A stretch of DNA of 27,671 nucleotides from an uncultured Caulobacter sp. (GCA_937925635.1 CALALX010000041.1:1-27671); one strand, 5' to 3'. Shown: positions 1-8,090, counted from the stretch's first letter. Notes: a model not told the origin generated them from the sequence alone. Made by a program: numbers and translations.

Positions 1-57
1 GGCGACGGCGTCAAGGAACCCCTGAACCGCCGTTCGACGATCTCGATCAACTTCTAA
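1..57 (+). CDS. 3' end of an OmpA-family outer-membrane/peptidoglycan-binding protein (partial)
   Basis: Only the last 18 codons and a TAA stop (55-57) are in the window. They read GDGVKEPLNRRSTISINF. The GDGVxEPxNRR pattern is the usual end of the OmpA C-terminal peptidoglycan-binding domain, where the arginine pair follows an asparagine and a short beta strand closes the domain. The family anchors the outer membrane to the cell wall. Nothing can be said about the N-terminal part. A strong terminator follows 28 bases downstream, so this gene ends its own transcript and is separate from the convergent polysaccharide operon. Confidence 0.7.
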   Translation, partial: GDGVKEPLNRRSTISINF

Positions 58-85
58 CGATCGACATCGAACAGACCTAAGCGAA

Positions 86-111
86 GGGCCGGTGGAAACA
101 CCGGCCCTTTT
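86..111 (+). terminator. Rho-independent terminator after the OmpA-like gene
   Basis: A perfect 9-bp GC-rich stem (gggccggtg / caccggccc) with a GAAA tetraloop is followed directly by TTTT. It lies 28 bases after the stop codon of the upstream plus-strand gene. The stem and U-run are read directly from the sequence. Confidence 0.9.
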
Positions 112-304
112 GCTTTGGCGACGCCCTGCGTGAAATCGACGTCGGCCAGGTCCGGCTGCGGCAGACCGATGTAAGGAGGCGATGACCTACAGGACGCCCC
201 GGCGGGAGGGCCCGGGCGGCAGGCCAAGCCCTGCTGCCCCGCCGCTGGGCGCGGGGGTGTCCTCGACGAGCGTTCGCCCGCTGACGCCATGACGCTCCGG
301 GCGC

Positions 305-320
305 GGTCCGGCGGCGGACC
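305..320 (-). terminator. Possible weak hairpin after the polymerase gene
   Basis: A 6-bp inverted repeat (ggtccg / cggacc) with a 4-base loop lies 15 bases beyond the stop codon of the minus-strand Wzy-like gene. There is no T-run on either side, so if it ends the operon it does so weakly or with help from Rho. It could equally be chance in GC-rich DNA. Confidence 0.25.
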
Positions 321-335
321 GTCAGACGGCCAACG

Positions 336-1724
336 CTATGCCGCGCGCCGGCGCTTCGAGGTCCGCCGCGGCGGTTTGGTGAGGAGACCGCACAAAAACC
401 CGAACGAGACGGCCATGGCGGGCGTGCGGAGGGGATAGTCCGCGAAGGAGTGAAGCAGCAGCAGGCCGATGGCGACCATGGACATCCAGAACAGGCCATC
501 CCGGCCAGTCCCGTCCTCCCGGCCGCTTCCGAGGCCCTGCCGTACGAGCCAGGCGATAAAGCCAATGAACAGAAGGGGGAAGGCCACGCCCGCCTCCAGC
601 CAGAGCTGGAGATACTCGTTGTGCGCCTCGTTGACATAGGAAGGCGTCAGAAGCTCGACGGGCAGGGCGGCGTCGGCGACAGACCGGAAGGTCCCGAGAC
701 CCGACCCTAGCGGCCAGAAGGACGCGGCGGCCTCGGCCAACGGCGGCCAGAATTCGAAGCGCGTTTCGGTACTGGCGGAATCGAAGCGGGCGAGAACGGG
801 CTGCAGGCCCAGGGCGAGCAATGCGACCAGCGCGACGGCCAGGGCGAGGAGCCAGTTTGTCGTCCCCGAACCCAGGCGCTGGCGCAGCGGGTCTCGGGCC
901 AACAGCATGGCGGCGGCAACCACGGCGAGGGCCAACAGGATGACCCCGGCGCGAGACAGGGTGGCCAGAATGCCGGCGGCGAACAGGGCCGCCAAGGCCA
1001 GGAAGATGTAGCGGGGCGACAGGCCTGACCGGCTTCTCACCCCGTCCGTCCGATGCGCCGCGCCCGCGGCAAGCACCAGGGCTACGGCTAATGATGACGC
1101 CTGATGGTTGCGGTTCGCGAAGAAGCCGGTGGGCAGACCGGCGTTGACGAACTCGTACGGAAGCAGCGTGTAGCCGGGTCCGAGGTACATCTCGTACAGG
1201 CCGACGACGACGCCGATCATCGAGATCGCGAGGTAGAGGCCGACCAGCCAGCGCCGCGAACGATGGCCGATCGACATGACGCCAATGAACATCGCGATTG
1301 GAGCCAGCAGCCAGCCCACGGCTTCAAGCGTCTTCGCCGGCGCCAGGGTCAGTCCGTGGACAGCGCCCTCCGCGCCGACCAATTTGGCCGAGGCGATCGC
1401 CAGGTCCCGACCGGGCAGCCGAGACCAGATTTCGCTCGGCAAGGGCGTTAGCTGGAGGATGGGCAGGGCGACGAGCGCCGCGCAAAGGCCCAGGGCGAGG
1501 ACGTCGTGGCGCCCTGGCGTCCGGCCGAGCCGCCAAAGGCCGGCGGCGAGCGCCGCCGCGGCCAGGATCGAGACGCTGGCGAAGCCGACCGGACGATCCG
1601 TCGCCGATCCCCCGAACAGGAAGCCCGCGACTACCAGCAGCGCCAGAATCGCCAGCAGCGTCTGTTCGGATCTGGATCTTGGCCACTCAAGGGTAGCGCC
1701 CTGCGGCGGGGGGGAGTGCTTCAT
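336..1724 (-). CDS. O-antigen ligase/polymerase family protein (Wzy/WaaL/ExoQ-like)
   Basis: This is a 462-residue integral membrane protein with about ten to twelve hydrophobic segments, the usual size and layout of Wzy polymerases and WaaL-type ligases. The long periplasmic loop carries YVNEAHNEYLQLWLEAG at residues 363-379, which is the Wzy_C hallmark H-N-x-Y-L-Q. Near the C terminus HSFADYPLRTPAMA fits the family's second conserved patch. A basic tail (KRRRAA) follows. The ATG lies four bases after the stop of the upstream TPR gene, so it is the last gene of the wza-wzc-TPR-wzy operon. Context favours a polymerase that joins lipid-linked repeat units on the periplasmic side of the inner membrane. 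Sequence alone does not separate polymerase from ligase. Confidence 0.85.
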   Translation of the reverse strand: MKHSPPPQGATLEWPRSRSEQTLLAILALLVVAGFLFGGSATDRPVGFASVSILAAAALAAGLWRLGRTPGRHDVLALGLCAALVALPILQLTPLPSEIWSRLPGRDLAIASAKLVGAEGAVHGLTLAPAKTLEAVGWLLAPIAMFIGVMSIGHRSRRWLVGLYLAISMIGVVVGLYEMYLGPGYTLLPYEFVNAGLPTGFFANRNHQASSLAVALVLAAGAAHRTDGVRSRSGLSPRYIFLALAALFAAGILATLSRAGVILLALAVVAAAMLLARDPLRQRLGSGTTNWLLALAVALVALLALGLQPVLARFDSASTETRFEFWPPLAEAAASFWPLGSGLGTFRSVADAALPVELLTPSYVNEAHNEYLQLWLEAGVAFPLLFIGFIAWLVRQGLGSGREDGTGRDGLFWMSMVAIGLLLLHSFADYPLRTPAMAVSFGFLCGLLTKPPRRTSKRRRAA

Positions 1725-1728
1725 GCTG

Positions 1729-2913
1729 CTAGCTCGCCGGCCCGGTCATGTTGCGCGCCGAGATGCTGTCGATCTCGACCGCCGCCGAGGATCGGATGTC
1801 GCTGTTCCTTGCCACGATGGCCAGGATCTGGACGGGACAGTTCTCCGGCACGTCGAACGAGGCGCGGGACGCCGTCCACTCCGTCTGTCCCACGTCAATC
1901 GGCCGCCGGCCCAGAGCGGCGCCGCGCTCGCATCGCAGGGCGACCTCGAAGTCCCCGCTGTTGCCCGCCCCCGCGGCCCGGGCGACCACCTCGACCTGCA
2001 CCCGGCCCCGGTCGCCAAAGATCAGCTGTGAAACCAGCGGCCGGGACGAGGAGAAGAGGTCGCTTTGCAGCGCGAGGCCGCCGCTGTCGGAGCCCGTCGC
2101 GCCATAGTACCGGACCTGAGCCCCCGGCGCCGAGTCGATCGCCCATCCCAAAGCCGTCGTTGCGGGATCCTGGTCGAACCCGGGGTCCCGAACGAGTTCG
2201 CCCGCACGGCGCGGCCCGCCCGTCCTCGCCTTGGCGAAATAGGCCTTGAGGCTGGCGATGTGCCCGCCGCGAAGCAGTCTCTGCAGCACCGGCGTCAGGG
2301 CGGGGTCCGGAAGCCCGGGCTTATCCGCCGCCATCGTGAACAGCAAGGCGGAGAGGTCGCCGGCTCTCGCCGTTTGCGCCAGCCTCAGCACGAACGCGTC
2401 CTTCCAGGGCGGATCGCGGTGCAGTCGGCGCGTGAGCGCCGTGCGAAGCGCCGGTTGGTCGAGCCGCTGCGCGACCTGGAAGGCCAGGTCGGGGCCAAGC
2501 TCCGGCGCCGTTCGCAGAAGCCTGTCCAGGCAATCGATCGCCAGGGCGTCGTTTCGCTCAAGCAACGCGGTCGCGAAAAGCTGGGTGAGGGCAAGGCGAT
2601 TTGCGCCATCGACGGCGACGGCCTGTTTCGCGAACGCCTCGGCCGCGCGGCCATCGCCGCCGGCCGACTTCGCCCGCGCCAGGGCCGCGAGCGCCGATCC
2701 GTCGTAGGGGTTCCGCGCGACCTTGTCGGTGAGCGCGCGCACGCAGGGCTCAGCCTCGGCGCGGCGATCGCCAACAGCCGCAGCCTGGACGCAGCTCTTG
2801 GCGTTGTCGACCGAGGGGTTCACGGAGGACAGCGCGACGGCGAGCCAGCCGCCGCTGACCGCCAGGGCCGCCAGCGCCGACAGAACGGGTCGAACGGACC
2901 GAAGCGTCGTCAT
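1729..2913 (-). CDS. TPR-like exopolysaccharide-operon protein with a C-terminal jelly-roll-like domain
   Basis: This 394-residue protein has an N-terminal hydrophobic segment (about residues 8-29) that is a signal anchor or signal peptide. Residues about 40-170 are helical and alanine/leucine rich, in TPR-like pairs (for example NPYDGSALAALARAKSAGGD). From about residue 240 the character changes to a beta-rich region opening with VRDPGFDQ and WAIDSAPGAQVRYYG, which resembles carbohydrate-binding jelly-roll domains (CBM4/9-type folds); this is a resemblance by pattern, not a proven match. It sits between the Wzc-like kinase and the Wzy-like polymerase, with a four-base gap to the latter. A periplasmic scaffold or glycan-binding helper for polymerisation is a reasonable inference. 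The start is supported by AAGG upstream of the ATG. Confidence 0.65.
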   Translation of the reverse strand: MTTLRSVRPVLSALAALAVSGGWLAVALSSVNPSVDNAKSCVQAAAVGDRRAEAEPCVRALTDKVARNPYDGSALAALARAKSAGGDGRAAEAFAKQAVAVDGANRLALTQLFATALLERNDALAIDCLDRLLRTAPELGPDLAFQVAQRLDQPALRTALTRRLHRDPPWKDAFVLRLAQTARAGDLSALLFTMAADKPGLPDPALTPVLQRLLRGGHIASLKAYFAKARTGGPRRAGELVRDPGFDQDPATTALGWAIDSAPGAQVRYYGATGSDSGGLALQSDLFSSSRPLVSQLIFGDRGRVQVEVVARAAGAGNSGDFEVALRCERGAALGRRPIDVGQTEWTASRASFDVPENCPVQILAIVARNSDIRSSAAVEIDSISARNMTGPAS

Positions 2914-2952
2914 AGACCCTTGATGATCCCTGGCGCCCCGAGTCCGTACATC

Positions 2953-5238
2953 TTACCGGCCGCTGTCCTCGGCGATCATCGGCGGCTTCTGTCCGTAGTC
3001 GTAGGAATAGGCGTAGGCATAGCCGTAGCCGTAGCCGTAGCCCGCCGACGTGCTGTTGAACTTGGTGAGGATGACGCCGGACAGGCGCGCCCGGGCCTGG
3101 AGAAGACGGCGAACCGCGATCCGCACGACGCTGCGCCGCGCCACGTTCGCCTCGACCACGACCACGGTTCCGTCCGTGTAGGACGAAAGGATCGGCGCGT
3201 CGGCCAGGCCGATCACCGGCGGACCGTCGACGATGACGACACTGAAGTGTTGTCCGGCATCCTCGAGCAGGCGGGCGAACCTTGGACTTGAGAGGAGTTC
3301 GGCGGGGTTCGGCGGCAGGGGCCCGGTCGGGAGCACGAAAAGGTCGGACTGGTCGGTCGGGCGGACCGACTCTTCCCACGGGGCGCCGGTCAGGTAGTTG
3401 GACAGGCCGGTGGCGTTATTAACGGCCACCAGGCGATGCACCGACGGGTTGCGCAGATCCCCGTCCACCAGCAGCGTCCGCACGCCCAGGCGCGCGAAGC
3501 TGGTCGCCAGCGCCAGGGCCGTGGTCGACTTGCCTTCCGACGGTCGGGCGCTGGTGATGAGAACGTTGCGCGGCGCGCCATCCACCGTGGAGAACTGAAG
3601 CGCCGTACGGGCCGACGCATAGGCCTCGCTGAAGCTGGATCGCGCCAGGGCCATCGCCTCGCGAGGCGAGGTTCCGGCCTCGAGGACCGGAATGACGCCC
3701 AGGACCGAGTAGCCGAGCTTCGACTGGACATCGTCGGGATTGCGCACGAGTTCGTCCATGGTCTCGAGCAAGAGGACCAGCGCGGCGGCGGTTCCTGCGC
3801 CCAGCAGCAGGGCCACAGCCAGGTTGAGCAGCAGCTTGGGCGAAGAGGGGCCGCTCGGCGTGGTCGCCCGGTCGACCACGGAGATGTTGTTCGATGTCAC
3901 CCCGCCGGCGACGCCGACGTCCTTGTAGCGCTGGAGCAGGCCCTCATAGAGCGCCCGGTTGGTGTCGACCTCCCGCTGCAGGATGGTGTTGTTGATGTTG
4001 CGCTCGCGAAGGTCGATGTAGGAGCCCTTCAGCCCCTCGACCTGCGCCGCCAGGCGGTTCTCTTCCTGCTGGGCGCGGGTGTACTCGGCGCGGATCGTGC
4101 CCAGCACGCTTTCGGACTGGGACCGCAGCTGGCGCTCGACCTCCTCGATCTGCGCCTTGAGCTGTTGCATCTCGGGCATGGCCGGACCGAAGACCCGGGC
4201 CTTCTCTTCATAGTTCGCCGACAGGCGGGCGCGCTCCTGAAGCAGCGACTGGATCGCCGGGCTGGATTGGACCTCGGGCAACGAGAGCGGAGAGGCCCCC
4301 TGCGCCTGCCGCCACTTCTGTTCGGCGGTGATACGACGGCCTTGCGCCGCGGTGAGCATCGCGTTCAAGGAGGCGAGGTTCGCCGCGGTCAGGGATTGCG
4401 TGGCCGTGTCGCCGCCGCTGGCCTGGCCGCCGGTGGGCGCGACCGTGATGATCTGCTCCGCGGCGCCGTAGGCCACCAACTCCCTTTCAGAGGTTTCCAG
4501 GCGTTCCTTGGCCTTGGCGAGCTGGTCCTGCAGGAAACGACGCGCATAGGCCGACGATTCGAACCGCCGCTCCATGGAGATGGTCTGGAAGTTCTCGGAG
4601 ACCGCGTTGGCGATACTGGCCGAGAGCGCCGGGTCGGGAGTCGTCACCTCGACGCTGACCAGTCGTGACAGCCCCTGCTGGCGAACCCGCAGGGCTCCGG
4701 CCACCACGCGGGCCAATCGATCCTCGACATTGGCCGGGTCGCGGGTCTGTTCGCCTTGCTTCACCGGGTCGAGGCCGGCCATGTCCCGGAAGACGGCATT
4801 CTGTTGAAGTCTGAGGGTTTGCGCCACGCGGCGGGCCAGGGCGTCGCTTTTCAGGAGGCCGACCTGTGTATCGATGAACTCGTTCCCGGTGGTCGCTTCC
4901 GTCGGGGTCAGGCCGTCGACGTCGACGACCTTCGCCGCTTCGCGATCGATCTGCAGGACGGCGGTCGCCGTGTACTGCTTCTGCATCAGCAGGGTGGCGG
5001 CGAAGCCGACGATAAGGGCGCACAGGATCGTGGCCGCGATCTTGAGGCGGTGGCGAACGATCGCGCCCCAGATGACGGCGAGCTGAATGCGCTGGAAGTC
5101 CTCGCCATCGCCGTCGTCCATGCCGTCGAAGGCCTCGACGTCACGGCCGTGCCGGACGATGATGGGGCCACGCCGGACGGGGGCCAACCCGACAATACCT
5201 CGATCGTCGTCCATCCCCTCACTGGGCTGGCGGCTCAT
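2953..5238 (-). CDS. wzc: Wzc-like polysaccharide co-polymerase and bacterial tyrosine autokinase
   Basis: This 761-residue protein has the classic fused layout. A cytoplasmic N-terminal stretch precedes a first TM segment near residues 65-85. A Wzz-type periplasmic domain with long coiled coil runs to about residue 460, and a second TM (LLLNLAVALLLGAGTAAALVLLL) leads into the cytoplasmic BY-kinase domain. Kinase motifs are intact: Walker A SARPSEGKST (563-572), Walker A' LLVDGDLR (589-596) and Walker B VIVDGPP (about 668-674). The tail has eight tyrosines at strictly alternating positions 734-748 (YGYGYGYAYAYSYDY), the autophosphorylation cluster. Cycles of tail phosphorylation control polymer length and export in the family. 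It follows the wza gene by 22 bases with AAGGA before the ATG. Confidence 0.95.
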   Translation of the reverse strand: MSRQPSEGMDDDRGIVGLAPVRRGPIIVRHGRDVEAFDGMDDGDGEDFQRIQLAVIWGAIVRHRLKIAATILCALIVGFAATLLMQKQYTATAVLQIDREAAKVVDVDGLTPTEATTGNEFIDTQVGLLKSDALARRVAQTLRLQQNAVFRDMAGLDPVKQGEQTRDPANVEDRLARVVAGALRVRQQGLSRLVSVEVTTPDPALSASIANAVSENFQTISMERRFESSAYARRFLQDQLAKAKERLETSERELVAYGAAEQIITVAPTGGQASGGDTATQSLTAANLASLNAMLTAAQGRRITAEQKWRQAQGASPLSLPEVQSSPAIQSLLQERARLSANYEEKARVFGPAMPEMQQLKAQIEEVERQLRSQSESVLGTIRAEYTRAQQEENRLAAQVEGLKGSYIDLRERNINNTILQREVDTNRALYEGLLQRYKDVGVAGGVTSNNISVVDRATTPSGPSSPKLLLNLAVALLLGAGTAAALVLLLETMDELVRNPDDVQSKLGYSVLGVIPVLEAGTSPREAMALARSSFSEAYASARTALQFSTVDGAPRNVLITSARPSEGKSTTALALATSFARLGVRTLLVDGDLRNPSVHRLVAVNNATGLSNYLTGAPWEESVRPTDQSDLFVLPTGPLPPNPAELLSSPRFARLLEDAGQHFSVVIVDGPPVIGLADAPILSSYTDGTVVVVEANVARRSVVRIAVRRLLQARARLSGVILTKFNSTSAGYGYGYGYAYAYSYDYGQKPPMIAEDSGR
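3021..3042. repeat. Hexanucleotide tandem repeat in the Wzc tyrosine tail
   Basis: The 6-mer agccgt (ggctac on the coding strand) repeats head to tail about 3.7 times without error. Each unit encodes Gly-Tyr in the kinase tail. The repeat is in frame, so gain or loss of a unit would add or remove one tyrosine without a frameshift. Confidence 0.85.
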
Positions 5239-5260
5239 TCACGCAATCCTTGGCTGGTTA

Positions 5261-5959
5261 CTAAAAGGGCCGGAATATCGTCAGGGCCGGCAGGGCGCCG
5301 AGGACTTCGCGCAAAGCGCGCTTTGTCCCCGAGCCATCAACGACAATCACGTCATTGCCCTTGATCTCCGGGTCTTCCGCCCGTCCCGTTCGAATGTCCT
5401 TGAGATTATACGTCGCCGCCATCCGTTGTCCGTCGACATTGCGGAAAACCACGACGCGTTTGAGGTCCGCGTACCGACTGTCTGGCCCCTTCGCCATCGC
5501 GACGGCCTGCAGCAGCGTGGTGCGGCCTGACATGACGTAGACGCCCGGCTGGATGACAGCGCCGTCGACGGTCACCTTCTGGCTGGCCGCCTCGCTGACC
5601 CGCACGGCCACCTGCGGCGCCTGCAGGTACTTGCCCCGCAGGCGGTCGGCGATGTCGCCGGCCAGCTGTGTCGGCGTCCGACCCGCCGCGGGCACGACGC
5701 CGATCAGGGGAAGAAAGACATTGCCGGCGGAATCGATCTGAACCTTCTCAAGGCTCAGGTCCTTGACCTGGTAGACCGTGATATCGATCTTGTCTTGCGC
5801 CTCGAGCCGATACTCTTCCTGCGCCGGGGCGGAAAAGGGAATGGTCGGGATCGAAGTCGCCATCGGCGCCTGAGCGTTGGCGCCGCTCCACGACAGACTA
5901 CTCACAGAGAGAAGCACAGTCGCGACAACAGTTCGATAGCAAGGGGCCCGTGTGATCAT
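5261..5959 (-). CDS. wza: Polysaccharide export protein, Wza/OPX family (short, non-lipoprotein form)
   Basis: This 232-residue secreted protein starts with a typical Sec signal peptide (hydrophobic core TVVATVLLSVSSLSWS, likely cleavage after ANAQA). No cysteine follows the cleavage site, so unlike E. coli Wza it does not look like a lipoprotein. Residues about 48-125 form the Poly_export domain (YRLEAQDKIDITVYQVKDLS, then a FLPLIGVVPAAGRTP segment). Residues about 128-205 form one SLBB domain (VTVDGAVIQPGVYVMSGRTT). At 232 residues it is shorter than E. coli Wza (about 380), lacking extra SLBB and the C-terminal amphipathic helix region, which is common in alphaproteobacterial OPX proteins. 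It is the first gene of the wza-wzc-TPR-wzy operon and would form the periplasmic/outer-membrane export channel with Wzc. Confidence 0.92.
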   Translation of the reverse strand: MITRAPCYRTVVATVLLSVSSLSWSGANAQAPMATSIPTIPFSAPAQEEYRLEAQDKIDITVYQVKDLSLEKVQIDSAGNVFLPLIGVVPAAGRTPTQLAGDIADRLRGKYLQAPQVAVRVSEAASQKVTVDGAVIQPGVYVMSGRTTLLQAVAMAKGPDSRYADLKRVVVFRNVDGQRMAATYNLKDIRTGRAEDPEIKGNDVIVVDGSGTKRALREVLGALPALTIFRPF

Positions 5960-6073
5960 CTTGGTTCGCCTCTGCCTTTAGCCCCACTAAACGGTAGCGT
6001 CTTCCGCGTCCCGGGCGAAGCCGAAAAGGGCGGCTGTTGACGATGAAATCAAGTGAACAGCGATAGCGGACGC

Positions 6074-6101
6074 AAAAAAAGGCGCCGATATGCTCGGCGC
6101 C
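6074..6101 (-). terminator. Rho-independent terminator after the small GfcA-like gene
   Basis: On the minus strand an 8-bp perfect stem (ggcgccga / tcggcgcc) with a five-base loop is followed by seven T residues. It lies 29 bases past the stop of the small minus-strand gene at 6131. It separates that gene's transcript from the wza operon, which begins about 115 bases further on. Confidence 0.9.
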
Positions 6102-6130
6102 TTCTTGTAGACTCGCGAAACCGCCGCCGA

Positions 6131-6322
6131 CTAGGGGCTGGTCGGGCTATCGCGGCTGTCAACGCGATCGGCCACGATGATCACACCGCCGATCACGAAC
6201 GCGGTGACGAAGAACGCCTCCGTGCCAAGCCCGAAGAGCAGCGGCTCTTCCTGCGCGTGAGCCATGCCGCCGACGGAAAGCGACGAGGCGAGCGCCAACG
6301 ACAGCGCAACCTTCTTGATCAA
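6131..6322 (-). CDS. Small secreted/membrane protein upstream of wza (GfcA-like layout)
   Basis: I place the start at a TTG codon at 6320-6322 because GGAGG lies five bases upstream and translation then begins MIKKVALSLALASSLSVGGMAHA, a textbook signal peptide. A longer in-frame reading from an ATG at 6517 would put about 65 non-signal residues ahead of the signal peptide and is unlikely. The 63-residue product has the signal peptide (cleavage after AHA), a short linker, one hydrophobic segment (FFVTAFVIGGVIIVADRV) and a charged, serine-rich tail (DSRDSPTSP). Layout and position just upstream of wza recall GfcA of the E. coli group 4 capsule operon, but there is no clear sequence match. It has its own terminator, so it can be made in different amounts from the export proteins. 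Confidence 0.7.
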   Translation of the reverse strand: MIKKVALSLALASSLSVGGMAHAQEEPLLFGLGTEAFFVTAFVIGGVIIVADRVDSRDSPTSP

Positions 6323-6576
6323 CGGAACCTCCACCGGCTGAAAAAACCAACAACTTCTGGATGCCATAGAACCGCGCTGATTGCAACCAGGTTCCTTCTC
6401 AAGCCCAATTTTTATTGCGGGATAGTCGCTTCTGCCGCGCCCCTGATTGCCTGTTCGACTCGCGGACCGGCGCGAATGATCGAGATCCTGCGCAAGGGTT
6501 AAGGAACTCACCAGCATTGGTGAACGGGAGAATGCTCATTCCTCGGAGGAAATAAAAGTAGAGTGGGACTGATAGT

Positions 6577-7383
6577 CTATGAAGTGAGGCTGGCCTGATG
6601 GAAGGTCCTGGCCGACCCAGTCAGCTCGACGGCCGTCAACACGCCTGACTTGTACGCCCAGGTATCGATGCCGAGCCGCACATCGTCGGCATAGGGCGCG
6701 TTGCTGGGTGTGTGGCCGTGGACGATGAGCTTTCCGAGCGGGCGCGTGTTGCGAAGGAACTTGCCCCGAATCCAGCGCAGATCGTGCGGCGACTGGGACT
6801 GCAACGGGCGGTCAGGATCCACGCCGGCGTGGACGAAGAGATAGTCGCCGAGTTCGACGACGTCCTCAAGACCCCAGAGAAAACGCCGGTGTGCCTTCGG
6901 GACGGCCCGGGAGAACGCCTTGTGGAAATCCAACCACGCGGCGGAGTCGGCATCCTTGTCGGGGGCTGACAGTCCGTACGACGCTACGGTCTCGCGACCG
7001 CCGTAGTCCAGCCAGGCCAGGCCCTCGAGGGGGCTGTCGAGGAAGCGTCCCATGGCCTCTTCGTGGTTGCCGCCGATAAATCGCGTTCGACGCCCTTCGC
7101 CATTCAGGGCGATCAGCCTGTCCAGCACCTGGGCCGACTGGGGTCCGCGATCAACATAGTCCCCAAGGAATATAAGGATCGGCTCTTCAGCATCGCCCTT
7201 GCAGCGCTCGCTGATAAGGTCGAGCAAGATTTGCAGCAGGTCCAGCCGCCCGTGAATATCACCGATCGCGAAGACACGTCGGCTTCCCAGAGAGGTCGAC
7301 AGTTCCCTCGGAAGCCGGCGTTCCGCATCGGGCGAAAAACGATCACGCAGCTCGTTCAGGAATTTTTTGAGCCGCTGGACCAA
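6577..7383 (-). CDS. PPP-type serine/threonine protein phosphatase (metallophosphoesterase)
   Basis: This 268-residue protein has every metal-binding motif of the PPP family: GDIHG (41-45), GDYVDRG (74-80), GGNHE (104-108), HAG (185-187) and HGHT (222-225). This places it with bacterial PPP phosphatases such as PrpA/PrpB and diadenosine-tetraphosphatase relatives, which are di-metal cytoplasmic hydrolases. The N terminus is basic and helical (MVQRLKKFLNELRDRF). It is divergent from the neighbouring lipoprotein gene. Being next to a locus with a protein tyrosine kinase makes an involvement in phosphoprotein turnover possible, but the motifs do not define the substrate. Confidence 0.88.
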   Translation of the reverse strand: MVQRLKKFLNELRDRFSPDAERRLPRELSTSLGSRRVFAIGDIHGRLDLLQILLDLISERCKGDAEEPILIFLGDYVDRGPQSAQVLDRLIALNGEGRRTRFIGGNHEEAMGRFLDSPLEGLAWLDYGGRETVASYGLSAPDKDADSAAWLDFHKAFSRAVPKAHRRFLWGLEDVVELGDYLFVHAGVDPDRPLQSQSPHDLRWIRGKFLRNTRPLGKLIVHGHTPSNAPYADDVRLGIDTWAYKSGVLTAVELTGSARTFHQASLTS

Positions 7384-7418
7384 TTCGATGCCATCAATTG
7401 ACTGCTGACCCTATAGTT

Positions 7419-7471
7419 GGAGCGACGTAACGCTCCCGGGCGTTGGAACGCTCCACCTTATCGGAGCGACG
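7419..7471. promoter_or_regulatory. Alternating GGAGCG / CGCTCC inverted repeats between divergent genes
   Basis: In the 110-bp gap between two divergent genes, the hexamer GGAGCG occurs four times in alternating orientation: 7419-7424 (+), 7431-7436 (-), 7449-7454 (-) and 7463-7468 (+). The first and last copies extend as a direct repeat GGAGCGACG. The pattern gives two hairpins or two dyads, as expected for a repressor/activator operator array. No known regulator is assigned. Confidence 0.4.
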
Positions 7472-7493
7472 GGTCGAGAGGTAGTCTGCCATC

Positions 7494-8090
7494 ATGACAG
7501 TTTCAGTGAGATTTGGACCACGATCGGTGAGCGCCGCTGTCCTCGCGGGCCTTTGTGTGCTGACGGCCCAGGGTTGTTCTCGACCCGTGGGGGATAGCGC
7601 TCAGGGCAAGGCCCAGACGACCGGGTCGGCGGCGCCCGACTATCCGATCCCGGCGCGCAAGCCCGGCTACTGGCGGCAGGTGAACCTGGTCGACGGCGGG
7701 ACTGGGCCGGTCGAACTCAAGATCTGCCTCGACAAGGCGCTGGACGCCCGGCTGTCCTGGTGGGGGACCGCGACGCGGGAATCCTGCAGCCGAAACACGT
7801 TCGAGCGTCAGGAGGACGGGTCGTGGCGATTTGAATCCGACTGCACGAGCCGCGGTGTCCGCACGCAGCGGTCGGGGGCCGTGGTCGGCGACTTCGATCA
7901 GAAATATCAGGTCGAGGCTGTGATGACGATCACCGGCGCTCCCAGCGCCGGAATGAACGGCACGCGCAGGATCACCATCGATGCCGAGCGGATCGGGGAC
8001 TGCCCGACGGACATGCGTCCCGGCGATGTGGAGACCGCTAGCGGCGCCCGGTTCAATGTCGACGAGACGCTGAAATCGGCTGGCCAGTAG
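7494..8090 (+). CDS. DUF3617-like putative lipoprotein
   Basis: This 198-residue protein has a hydrophobic N-terminal segment ending in LTAQGC with Cys28, compatible with lipoprotein processing, though the lipobox (-3 Ala, -1 Gly) is not ideal. The rest fits the DUF3617 pattern: a KPGYWRQ start, then four cysteines in KICLDK, ESCSRN, SDCTSR and GDCPTD spaced as in secreted disulfide proteins, and beta-rich segments in between. The family's function is unknown and it is common in alphaproteobacteria. It stands alone on the plus strand, divergent from the phosphatase. Confidence 0.7.
   Translation: MTVSVRFGPRSVSAAVLAGLCVLTAQGCSRPVGDSAQGKAQTTGSAAPDYPIPARKPGYWRQVNLVDGGTGPVELKICLDKALDARLSWWGTATRESCSRNTFERQEDGSWRFESDCTSRGVRTQRSGAVVGDFDQKYQVEAVMTITGAPSAGMNGTRRITIDAERIGDCPTDMRPGDVETASGARFNVDETLKSAGQ

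Noticed and set aside
5985..6000. A sequence resembling the RfaH ops core (ACGGTAGCGT) upstream of wza
   Set aside because: It is on the plus strand, opposite to the wza operon, lacks the full GGCGGTAG core, and has no plus-strand polysaccharide gene behind it.
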